From: Actinomycetota bacterium | GTDB taxonomy: Bacteria > Actinomycetota > CADDZG01 > JAHWKV01 | Assembly (NCBI GenBank): GCA_019347725.1 | Contig: JAHWKV010000100.1 | Location: 1 to 5,369, forward strand | DNA: 5,369 bases | Direction of reading: 5' to 3' | Shown: piece after piece, positions 1 through 5,293 of the stretch | How the letters are laid out: each line of letters opens with the position of its first letter | Numbering within the stretch: the first letter of the stretch is position 1 | Translations under genes and position numbers: made by a program | Notes under the pieces: generated by a model | Told to the model about the DNA's origin: nothing | What the model saw: only the letters and a program-made list of their open reading frames with translations | Databases searched by the model: none

Positions 1-49
1 GCCTAATTCGTTTCGCGATCCCTCACCTGTCGCAGGAAGGCCAGCCCCC

Positions 50-487
50 TTGAGCCCCAATCATTCCCGCCCCGGTGATGCCGCGTTCCTGCGCAACAAC
101 CTCAAGGGGACCGTCATCGAGGCGACCTACGCCGGGGCTCTGTCGTTCATGCGGCGCAAGTATTCGCGCGACCTGACGGGAGCCGATATCGCCGTCACCG
201 GCATTCCCTTCGACCAGGCTGTGACCAGCCGTCCGGGCACCCGCTTCGGCCCGCAAGGGGTGCGCGCCGCCTCGGCCCAGTTCGCCTGGGGACCGTACTG
301 GCCGTGGAACTTCGATCCCTTCGATACTCTCGCCGTGGTCGACTACGGCGACTGTTTCTTCGACTGGGGCCGCAAGCAGGACGTCCCGGGCGCCATCCAG
401 CGCCAGTTCGCCTCCTTCAACATCGACCGTTCGCTTCAACCCATACATACCAGCTATAGATACCGCAGTATGTGTCGGCCCGGTTAG
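50..487 (+). pseudogene. Truncated agmatinase/ureohydrolase-family gene (N-terminal part only)
   Basis: The first ~120 residues resemble the N-terminal third of agmatinase-type ureohydrolases, Mn-dependent enzymes that release urea from agmatine or related guanidino compounds. Visible hallmarks are GIPFD (51-55), RPGTRFGPQGVRAAS (61-75) and VVDYGD (96-101). Family members run about 300-350 residues. This frame stops at 145, and from about residue 122 (base ~413) the text is no longer ureohydrolase-like. The GGDHS, DAHxD and DxD metal-binding motifs are all absent, so the product cannot be an active hydrolase. The start chosen is TTG at 50, nine bases after AGGAAGG (34-40). The frame is open to the left window edge, so a longer N-terminus is possible. 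The other two frames after the break do not continue the family, so this is not a simple frameshift. It is either real gene decay by deletion or rearrangement, or a chimeric assembly join. The exact substrate is not determinable. Confidence 0.75.
443..475. repeat. 8-bp inverted repeat beside the agmatinase break
   Basis: ATACATAC (443-450) faces GTATGTGT (468-475) across a 17-base spacer. Seven of eight positions are Watson-Crick and one is a G-T pair. The element is AT-richer than everything around it and lies where ureohydrolase homology has just ended and before the 3' end of the convergent methyltransferase gene. No T-run follows on either strand, so it is a poor intrinsic terminator. A recombination or attachment-site remnant, or a weak transcript-ending hairpin between convergent genes, are possible readings; neither is proven. 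Confidence 0.35.
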
Positions 488-511
488 CCCGGCAAGTGCG
501 GGAGTGGCACC

Positions 512-1354
512 CTACGCGATGCCCGAGCCGATGTTCACCTCCGTGGTCAGCACCGCATCGGAGCTGCCCTCCGAGCGCTCGGCTAGCATGCCGTCCAGCA
601 CTTTGTGGACATCGGCGACTTGCTCGGCAGTCAAGCCGGCGGTCAGTTGCACAGCGATCGGGTTGCTGGAGCGAATCGTGTCCCAGAACTGGCCGGTGGA
701 CTCAAACACCATGCGCCAGGTAACCGTCTTTACAGTCACCTCTTGCAAGCCGGCCGCGCTGAGCTCGCTTTGCATCTTTTGCGGATCGGCGAGCTGAAAC
801 GGCAGCGGCGGCGGGTCCATGGGCGGCGGGCTGAAGCCGGGCACGGCAGCCTTCAGGGCGCCTATAAAGACCGTCAAGAACTCGGCCCTTTCGAGGGCCC
901 CGAACGCGGCAATCACCACCCGGCCGCCGGGCTTGGTGACCCGTACCATCTCCCGCAACCCCCGGCCCAGATCGGGAAACAACGACACGCCGTTTAGCGA
1001 GGCGGACATATCAAAGCCGTCGTCGGCCAGCTCCAGGGCGCACCCGTCCATGACCCGACCTTGCAGGTTGCTAAGGCCCTCGTCGCGGGCCCGGGCGTTT
1101 AAGCGTTCGATCATCGTCGGGGCGAAATCTACGGCCAGCACGTCCGCTCCCCGCCGCGCTGCGGCGATGGCCACCGCGCCGCTGCCCGAGGCGATGTCCA
1201 AAAGGCGAGTCCCCGGCTTAAGCTGCGCGTGGTCCAGCACCTGCTCGGCAAAGCGCATCGTCAGCGATGTGGCGTGCCGGTCAAAGTTGGGGGCGATAGC
1301 CTCCCAGGCGTCGCGTATCTGCTCGGTGGTGGGAGGCGCCGTCGGTGTGCCCAT
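512..1354 (-). CDS. Class I SAM-dependent methyltransferase (UbiE/Methyltransf_11-like)
   Basis: The 280-residue protein has a Rossmann-type methyltransferase domain in its first ~160 residues. Motif I is LLDIASGSGA (51-60), with the G57-S58-G59 SAM-binding loop. D76, in LAVDFAP at the end of strand 2, should contact the SAM ribose. VMDG (101-104) is the motif II region, DDGFD (111-115) leads into strand 4, and VTKPGGRVVIAAFG (139-152) is the usual post-motif turn and strand 5. The C-terminal ~110 residues, with a proline-rich stretch (PGFSPPPMDPPPLP, 172-185), are a variable substrate-side region and do not reveal the methyl acceptor. The ATG at 1354 is supported by AAGGAG (complement of 1362-1367) with a 7-base spacer. 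It starts only 20 bases after the hydrolase-fold gene ends, so the two are probably cotranscribed. The family call is firm; the substrate is unknown. Ubiquinone/menaquinone biosynthesis is only a family resemblance. Confidence 0.9.
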   Translation of the reverse strand: MGTPTAPPTTEQIRDAWEAIAPNFDRHATSLTMRFAEQVLDHAQLKPGTRLLDIASGSGAVAIAAARRGADVLAVDFAPTMIERLNARARDEGLSNLQGRVMDGCALELADDGFDMSASLNGVSLFPDLGRGLREMVRVTKPGGRVVIAAFGALERAEFLTVFIGALKAAVPGFSPPPMDPPPLPFQLADPQKMQSELSAAGLQEVTVKTVTWRMVFESTGQFWDTIRSSNPIAVQLTAGLTAEQVADVHKVLDGMLAERSEGSSDAVLTTEVNIGSGIA

Positions 1355-1374
1355 GTCTTAGCTCCTTTGCTCGG

Positions 1375-2259
1375 TCAGTCGGCGAGCGCGGCGCGCATCG
1401 CTTTGTTGAACGCCTGCGGCTGCTCCACCGCGGGGTCGTCTCCGGCGCCGTCGATGATCTGCAGCGGCCACCCGTACTTTTGGCCGGACGTCTCGGCTAT
1501 CTCGACCTTGACCTGCCGGTCGCCGCGCCCGTGGATGAGGCTCACCGGCACGTCGATCTTGCCGATTAGCTCGTCGGGGATGGTAGGCATCCCAAAACGG
1601 GGCATCAAGCTGCGCATCGCGGTTTTAAGCTCCGGTCTGCGGGCGCAGGCCAGCGCGTAGGCCCCCATGTCTTCCCAGGGCACGACGAATTCCTCGCGCA
1701 CTTTGTCGAAGTCGGCGAAGCACTGGTTGAACAAACGGTCCCTGGAGCGCTCAGTCGGCCGGGCGGCAAAGCCCACCATTGCGAGGAAGAAGGCCGGCGA
1801 CGGCCGGTAAGGGGCCAGCCCCAGAGTGTCCACCAGCACCAAAGCGCGCACGGCATCTTGCCGATCCGCCGCGTAGCGCATGGCGATGGCCCCGCCCAGC
1901 AGGTGGCCGGACACTACCGGCGAAGCGCTGCAGGTGGTCTCGATCAACTCGTCAAGCCACGCCAGTATGCGCGGGACATCCAGGGGGCCCTTTCCCACCC
2001 CGCTGGCGCCATGGCCCGGAAGATCGGCCACTATCACCCGGTGGGTGGCAACTAGGTCCGCTACGGCCGGTGCCCACACGGGCCCGAACTCACCCTGGCC
2101 GTGCAGCAAAAGCAGCGGTTCGCCGTCGCCGCCCTCGAACACCCCGGTGGGTATCCCGGCCACCTCAACCGTGCGGTCCACAACCGGTAAACCGGCCAGG
2201 ACCCGCTGCCGCAGCGCCTGTCCTGCAGCCTGACGGTGCTCCGTTCGTTGTGCACTCAT
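1375..2259 (-). CDS. Alpha/beta-hydrolase-fold protein lacking the catalytic Ser and His
   Basis: The 294-residue protein has the alpha/beta-hydrolase fold from end to end. It shows the oxyanion-loop motif LLLLHGQGEFG (49-59), ADLPGHGAS (78-86), a nucleophile-elbow segment SGHLLGGAIA (117-126), VLVDTLGL (141-148), a helical cap (about 150-230), IHGRGD (242-247) and IIDGAGDDP (268-276). The elbow should read G-H-S-x-G, but residue 120 is Leu (CTG, bases 1902-1900). The usual catalytic His after the last strand is Asp274 (GAC, 1440-1438). The acid position D247 is kept. Classical Ser-His-Asp hydrolysis is therefore not expected. The frame is full length, and the ATG has a strong AAAGGAGG motif (complement of 2267-2274) seven bases upstream, which argues against decay. 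It leads an operon with the methyltransferase 20 bases downstream. It could be a pseudoenzyme, a binding protein, or a subfamily with non-hydrolytic chemistry. Fold confidence is high; function is unknown. Confidence 0.88.
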   Translation of the reverse strand: MSAQRTEHRQAAGQALRQRVLAGLPVVDRTVEVAGIPTGVFEGGDGEPLLLLHGQGEFGPVWAPAVADLVATHRVIVADLPGHGASGVGKGPLDVPRILAWLDELIETTCSASPVVSGHLLGGAIAMRYAADRQDAVRALVLVDTLGLAPYRPSPAFFLAMVGFAARPTERSRDRLFNQCFADFDKVREEFVVPWEDMGAYALACARRPELKTAMRSLMPRFGMPTIPDELIGKIDVPVSLIHGRGDRQVKVEIAETSGQKYGWPLQIIDGAGDDPAVEQPQAFNKAMRAALAD

Positions 2260-2277
2260 GCCTCTTCCTCCTTTCGG

Positions 2278-2301
2278 GATGACCTCTTTGGATTGGTCGT
2301 C
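2278..2301. repeat. Imperfect inverted repeat upstream of the hydrolase Shine-Dalgarno
   Basis: GATGACC (2278-2284) faces GGTCGTC (2295-2301) over a 10-base spacer; six of seven positions are complementary. It lies three bases beyond the AAAGGAGG motif, inside the presumed leader of the hydrolase-methyltransferase operon. It could be a repressor operator or a leader hairpin affecting ribosome access. There is no regulator gene in the window to pair it with. Confidence 0.3.
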
Positions 2302-2344
2302 ACCTACTAGAGGGAAGATACGGCCGGCCTTTAGTCGCCCGCAT

Positions 2345-2369
2345 CGGCCAAATTGCCCAATTGCGGCCG
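2345..2369. repeat. Interrupted palindrome just downstream of the cyclo-ligase gene
   Basis: The arms CGGCC + AATTG and CAATT + GGCCG make a 10-bp inverted repeat, interrupted by a small asymmetric internal loop (A opposite GC), with a CC centre. It begins about 18 bases after the minus-strand stop of the cyclo-ligase gene. As RNA it could end that transcript, though no U-run follows. As DNA, its symmetric AATTG/CAATT core also resembles an operator upstream of the hydrolase gene. Confidence 0.35.
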
Positions 2370-2387
2370 TGCCGCCAATGGGTGGTT

Positions 2388-3122
2388 TTACGTAGAGCCG
2401 CCCTCCTCGCGCAGGGCGCGCAGCACCGGGATGCTCTGAATCGTCGAATCGTCCAGGTGGGACCAGAAAATCCCCTCCGGGCGGGCGGAGCCGGGACAGC
2501 GGATCACCTCGTCCGGGGTCACCACCAGGTCCACCCTAAAGTCGTGATCGGTCTCGGGCAGCTCCTCGTCCAGTACCTGTACCTGTTGCACCGTAGTAGC
2601 GATCACCGTATCGGCGGTCACGATCCCCGCCTGCCGGGCAAGCGCAAACTCCAGGTCGGAGAATCCGCCGCCCTTGCCGATACGGGCTCCGGATCGGTTG
2701 ACGGCCACCGTGCCGCAGACGATCAGATCGATCGGTTCCATCTCACCCAGCGCCACCGGACGGCCTGCGGCCGAGGATCCCTTGATGGAGGCCGCCTTGC
2801 GTGAAGACTCGGTTATCACCTCAGGGTCGAGCAGTAAAAAGGGCCGCTCTTCGCGCAGCCGGGGCACCGCCATGTATATGCGCTTGCCGTCCTTGAGCCC
2901 CTGGGTCCGCACCGGCAACTGCGGCGAGTCGGGGTTGCATTTGAGCACCCTTGCCCCGGTCCACTCCGGCAGCGAGGCCAGCCTGCGGGCCGCCGCCTCC
3001 GCCCCGATGAAGTTGGGGATGCGCCCCTGGGCGCCCGGGAAGCGAGCCGCGCCCTGTTCCTTCAGATCGCGCCAGACGCGCTCCCTAAAGACCTGCTTGT
3101 CACCTACCTGATGACCTGTCAC
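2388..3122 (-). CDS. 5-formyltetrahydrofolate cyclo-ligase family protein (COG0212, MTHFSD-like)
   Basis: The 244-residue protein belongs to the 5-formyl-THF cyclo-ligase family, whose founding enzyme uses ATP to turn 5-formyltetrahydrofolate into 5,10-methenyltetrahydrofolate in the cytoplasm. The signature is the glycine loop GARIGKGGGFSDLE (145-158), which in classical enzymes reads like GxGGGYYDR. IDLIVCGTVAVN (131-142) and the preceding PVALGE (122-127) also match the family. The N-terminus (VWRDLKEQGAARFP, 16-29; GRIPNFIGAEAAARRL, 33-48) and the SDLE version of the loop resemble the MTHFSD-like paralog group rather than canonical cyclo-ligases. From memory, comparative work has suggested a thiamin-linked role for paralogs in this COG, so enzymatic identity should be held loosely. 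The start is GTG at 3122; a stop codon lies just upstream in frame, and no strong Shine-Dalgarno is visible. The gene is divergent from the vapBC pair, with 67 bases between starts. Confidence 0.85.
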   Translation of the reverse strand: MTGHQVGDKQVFRERVWRDLKEQGAARFPGAQGRIPNFIGAEAAARRLASLPEWTGARVLKCNPDSPQLPVRTQGLKDGKRIYMAVPRLREERPFLLLDPEVITESSRKAASIKGSSAAGRPVALGEMEPIDLIVCGTVAVNRSGARIGKGGGFSDLEFALARQAGIVTADTVIATTVQQVQVLDEELPETDHDFRVDLVVTPDEVIRCPGSARPEGIFWSHLDDSTIQSIPVLRALREEGGST

Positions 3123-3151
3123 CTGCTCAACCTACGATGAGTCGACGAAGC

Positions 3152-3157
3152 AGTCTA
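3152..3157 (-). promoter_or_regulatory. Possible -10 box for the cyclo-ligase gene
   Basis: On the minus strand this reads TAGACT, a TANNNT-type -10 hexamer, about 30 bases before the GTG start at 3122. No convincing -35 precedes it. It abuts the inverted repeat and -35 proposed for the divergent vapBC genes, so the two transcripts could interfere. This is a weak call. Confidence 0.2.
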
Positions 3158-3175
3158 TGGCATTTGGTCCCCATA
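3156..3175. promoter_or_regulatory. Candidate operator: inverted repeat in the vapBC promoter
   Basis: TATGG (3156-3160) faces CCATA (3171-3175) across ten bases, and the repeat brackets the proposed -35 hexamer at 3164-3169. AbrB-fold antitoxins of toxin-antitoxin operons usually bind inverted repeats in their own promoter, so the position suits autoregulation. The arms are only five bases, so chance is not excluded. Confidence 0.3.
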
Positions 3176-3191
3176 AGGATGGTGTTACTAT
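3164..3191 (+). promoter_or_regulatory. Candidate vapBC promoter, possibly leaderless
   Basis: TTGGTC (3164-3169) and TACTAT (3186-3191) are a fair -35/-10 pair with a 16-base spacer. Transcription would start about base 3198-3199, which is the A of the in-frame ATG at 3199. Use of this promoter would make the antitoxin mRNA leaderless, starting at MAKVRVD. It would exclude the ATG at 3190, which lies inside the -10 box. Confidence 0.4.
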
Positions 3192-3459
3192 GGCGATCAT
3201 GGCAAAGGTACGAGTGGATGCGCAGGGGCGCCTGGTACTCCCCCAGAGCCTCCGGCGGCGGTTTGGAATCGACGGGCGGCTGGCCGAGTTGGTAGCAACC
3301 GAAACGGCCGACGGTCTGCTGATCGAGCTTCCGCCGAACCGGGCCATCCTTAGCCAGGCCGAGGACGGTTTGCCGGAGGTAACCATCGAAGGCCTCTCGG
3401 CCCCAATCACCAATGACTCGGTAATCGCGGGCATCGACGCCGATCGGGCCAAGCGGTGA
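3190..3459 (+). CDS. vapB: VapB-type antitoxin, SpoVT/AbrB (MazE-like) DNA-binding domain
   Basis: This small protein (89 residues from ATG 3190, 86 from ATG 3199) opens with a swapped-hairpin AbrB/MazE domain: KVRVDAQGRLVLPQSLRRRFGI, where the VDAQGRLVLP core and following basic helix are diagnostic, then ETADGLLIELPP. The domain binds DNA as a dimer. The acidic, flexible C-terminal half (after residue ~50) would wrap and neutralise the partner toxin. Two starts are plausible. ATG 3190 has AAGGA (3175-3179) ten bases upstream; ATG 3199 fits a leaderless transcript from the promoter at 3164-3191. A further upstream ATG at 3157 would add a tail unlike the family and overlap the promoter. The stop overlaps the toxin start by four bases (GTGA, 3456-3459), typical of coupled toxin-antitoxin translation. 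Expected regulation is autorepression by the VapB-VapC complex. Confidence 0.85.
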   Translation: MAIMAKVRVDAQGRLVLPQSLRRRFGIDGRLAELVATETADGLLIELPPNRAILSQAEDGLPEVTIEGLSAPITNDSVIAGIDADRAKR

Positions 3460-3851
3460 TCGACACCTCCGCGATGGTTGCAGCCCTGCTCCCCCAGCAC
3501 GAACATCACGAACTCGCCCGGCCCCACCTAACGAGGGCAACCCAGGTGCCGGCTGTCGTTCTGGCGGAGACCTATGCACAGCTGCGCCGGACCTTCGGCA
3601 TCTCCGCGCAGGTCGTGCAGCAGACCCTCTCGTACTGGAGTGCCGTCGAAAACCGCATCGCCACGCTGCCCGCGGCAGGCTATAAGCAGCTGTTCGGGCT
3701 GGCTGCGTCGCTGGGACTGGGCGCCAACATTCACGATGCGGTTGTCGCGCAAACCTGCGCTCACCTAGAACTACCCCTCGCCACGCTCGACCGTAGGCAG
3801 CACAACCTCGCACTGGCCATGGGCGTGCAGAGCACCTACCTGCTGGCCTAA
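3456..3851 (+). CDS. vapC: VapC-type PIN-domain ribonuclease toxin
   Basis: The 131-residue protein is a complete PIN domain, the usual VapC length. The acidic residues that hold Mg/Mn are in place: D3 in MIDTSA, E38 in VVLAETY (34-40), D94 in [10 protein letters not shown] (91-100) and D112 in LATLDRRQ (108-115). Such toxins cleave specific RNAs, often tRNA or rRNA, and slow growth when the antitoxin is degraded. The actual RNA target cannot be read from the sequence. The GTG start at 3456 overlaps the antitoxin stop, giving translational coupling and toxin production below antitoxin level. No alternative ATG near the N-terminus would keep D3. All four acidic residues are intact, so the toxin is probably active. 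A house-keeping PIN nuclease is a less likely alternative given the adjacent AbrB antitoxin. Confidence 0.9.
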   Translation: MIDTSAMVAALLPQHEHHELARPHLTRATQVPAVVLAETYAQLRRTFGISAQVVQQTLSYWSAVENRIATLPAAGYKQLFGLAASLGLGANIHDAVVAQTCAHLELPLATLDRRQHNLALAMGVQSTYLLA

Positions 3852-3859
3852 GAGTGGAA

Positions 3860-3874
3860 CACCGCAGGGCGGTG
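3860..3874 (+). terminator. Short GC-rich hairpin after vapC
   Basis: CACCGC and GCGGTG form a perfect six-base stem with a three-base AGG loop, nine bases after the vapC stop. There is no following T-run, so it would be a weak or Rho-assisted stop. It may separate the toxin-antitoxin transcript from trpB, though read-through cannot be excluded. Confidence 0.3.
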
Positions 3875-3957
3875 CCCGGCGCCGAGTTTGAAGTCCCGTC
3901 GATTAGGCTCACGGGTCCCCCAAGCGCTTTAATTAGCGGTCAAGTTCTCGGACAACC

Positions 3958-3965
3958 AAGGAGGG
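3958..3965 (+). promoter_or_regulatory. Shine-Dalgarno deciding the trpB start
   Basis: AAGGAGGG lies three bases (counted from the AGGAGG core) before ATG 3968 and six before the adjacent in-frame GTG 3971. It rules against the longer open frame beginning at GTG 3854. The close spacing to the ATG makes the GTG at 3971 a serious alternative, with a one-residue difference. Confidence 0.7.
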
Positions 3966-3967
3966 CA

Positions 3968-5278
3968 ATGGTGGGCGAGACCACACACTTCACTCTCGAG
4001 GAATCGCAGATCCCGTCGGCCTGGTTCAACGTGGTCCCCTCGATGCCCACGCCGCCATCTCCCCCAATCCATCCCGGTACCAAGCAGCCGGTGGGTCCCG
4101 ACGATCTGGCGCCGCTTTTTCCCATGGCGCTGATCGGCCAGGAGGTGACCACCGACGAGTGGGTCGACATTCCCGGGCCGGTCATGGACGTATACCGGAT
4201 GTACCGCCCCACACCACTGGTGCGGGCCCGCCGGCTGGAGAAGCAACTCGGCACGCCGGCCCGCATCTACTACAAGTACGAGGGAGTCTCGGCCGCCGGC
4301 TCGCACAAGCCCAACACCGCGATCGCCCAGGCCTACTACAACCAGGCCGAGGGCGTGAAACGCATCGCCACCGAAACCGGCGCCGGCCAGTGGGGCAGCG
4401 CCATGGCCATGGCGTGCGCGTTTTTTGATCTCGAATGCCAGGTCTACATGGTCCGTGCCTCCTACGATCAAAAGCCTGGGCGGCGGGTGATGATGCAGAC
4501 CTGGGGTGCCCGGGTGCTGCCCTCGCCGTCGGAGGAGACCGCGGCCGGCCAAGCCATCCTGGCCGAGCACCCCGACTCAGCCGGATCCCTGGGCATCGCC
4601 ATCTCCGAGGCGGTGGAGGACACGGCCAAACGGGAGGACACCAAGTACTGCCTGGGCAGCGTGCTCAACCACGTGCTGCTGCACCAGACCATCATCGGCC
4701 TGGAGGCCAAGGCTCAGCTGGCCAAGGCGGACGACACCCCCGACGTGGTGATCGGTTCGGTAGGAGGCGGATCGAACTTTGCCGGACTGGCCTTTCCGTT
4801 TGTTCCGGACAAGACCACCGGCGGCAAGGACATCCGGTTCATCGCCGTGGAGCCCACCGCCTGCCCGACCCTTACCGAGGGAGCCTTTGAGTACGACTTC
4901 GAGGACACCGCCGAGACCACCCCGCTGCTGGAGATGTACACGCTCGAACATCGATTCATCCCGCCGCCCATCCACGCCGGCGGGCTGCGCTACCACGGCG
5001 ATGCTCCCCTGCTTTGCCGTCTGGTCAAAGACCAGGTCATCGAGGCGGTGGCCTATCCCCAGAGCAAGGTCTTTGAATCCGCCATCCAGTTTGCCCGGGC
5101 CGAAGGGATCATCCCCGCGCCGGAGTCGGCCCATGCCGTACGCGCGGCGATGGATGAGGCGCTAGCCTGCAAGGAAACCGGGGAAGACAAGGCAATCCTG
5201 TTCGGATTGTCGGGCCACGGTTTGTTGGACCTGGGCGCCTACGAGTCCTACCTACGAGGCGACCTGATGGATTCCTAA
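3968..5278 (+). CDS. trpB: Tryptophan synthase beta chain, TrpB2 type
   Basis: The 436-residue protein is a full-length TrpB2, the PLP enzyme that joins indole and L-serine to make L-tryptophan. Numbering is from Met at 3968. The N-terminal block [13 protein letters not shown] (15-27) and [18 protein letters not shown] (35-52) are TrpB2 signatures not found in TrpB1. PLP binds Lys114 in AGSHKPNTA (110-118; codon 4307-4309). Glu136 in TETGAGQWG (135-143) is the catalytic acid-base. GGGSN (266-270) holds the PLP phosphate, and Ser415 in LSGHG (414-418) lies near the pyridine nitrogen. All key residues are present. TrpB2 enzymes typically lack the surface that couples to TrpA and are thought to salvage free indole or act alone. 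No trpA or other trp gene is in this window, which fits. The upstream open frame from 3854 is not family-like and is treated as leader. The spacer after vapC (116 bases) suggests its own promoter; an AT-rich patch near 3928-3935 is the only hint. Confidence 0.95.
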   Translation: MVGETTHFTLEESQIPSAWFNVVPSMPTPPSPPIHPGTKQPVGPDDLAPLFPMALIGQEVTTDEWVDIPGPVMDVYRMYRPTPLVRARRLEKQLGTPARIYYKYEGVSAAGSHKPNTAIAQAYYNQAEGVKRIATETGAGQWGSAMAMACAFFDLECQVYMVRASYDQKPGRRVMMQTWGARVLPSPSEETAAGQAILAEHPDSAGSLGIAISEAVEDTAKREDTKYCLGSVLNHVLLHQTIIGLEAKAQLAKADDTPDVVIGSVGGGSNFAGLAFPFVPDKTTGGKDIRFIAVEPTACPTLTEGAFEYDFEDTAETTPLLEMYTLEHRFIPPPIHAGGLRYHGDAPLLCRLVKDQVIEAVAYPQSKVFESAIQFARAEGIIPAPESAHAVRAAMDEALACKETGEDKAILFGLSGHGLLDLGAYESYLRGDLMDS

Positions 5279-5293
5279 CCTTTCGGGCCTTAT

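Larger units (their letters stand above)
2260..2387 (-). promoter_or_regulatory. Probable promoter/leader region of the hydrolase-methyltransferase operon
   Basis: This 128-base gap separates the stop of the cyclo-ligase gene from the start of the hydrolase-fold gene, both on the minus strand. It is long enough for a separate promoter. On the minus strand TATCTT (complement of 2315-2320) fits the TANNNT -10 form and would give a leader of roughly 50 bases, but no good -35 stands 16-18 bases before it. Two inverted repeats, listed separately, lie in the gap. The strong Shine-Dalgarno motif sits at its 3' end. The promoter assignment is an inference. Confidence 0.25.

Noticed and set aside
479..495. 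GCCCGG-TTA-GCCCGG short direct repeat
   Set aside because: Two six-base GC-rich copies are expected by chance in this composition; no third copy and no array.
425..530. Frameshifted continuation of the agmatinase in another frame
   Set aside because: The alternative frames were read through the joint; none shows the GGDHS or DAHxD motifs, and they run into the antisense of the methyltransferase gene.
819..1361. Long plus-strand open frame opposite the methyltransferase gene
   Set aside because: It is antisense to a clear methyltransferase, and its translation is low-complexity R/A/S/P text with no family motif, as expected in high-GC DNA.
1779..2282. Plus-strand open frame opposite the hydrolase-fold gene
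   Set aside because: Its Pro/Arg-rich translation mirrors the opposite coding strand, there is no ribosome-binding site, and the hydrolase-fold frame explains the region.
3127..3912. Minus-strand open frame covering vapBC
   Set aside because: It lies opposite two well-recognised proteins, and its own translation has no recognisable domain.
3903..3933. Possible trpB promoter TTAGGC ... TTTAAT
   Set aside because: The spacer is about 19 bases, the -35 is poor and the key second base of the -10 is wrong; too weak to list as a feature.
3854..3967. N-terminal extension of trpB from GTG 3854 (38 extra residues)
   Set aside because: It has no ribosome-binding site, is unlike TrpB2 proteins, contains the only possible promoter space, and a strong Shine-Dalgarno precedes 3968/3971.
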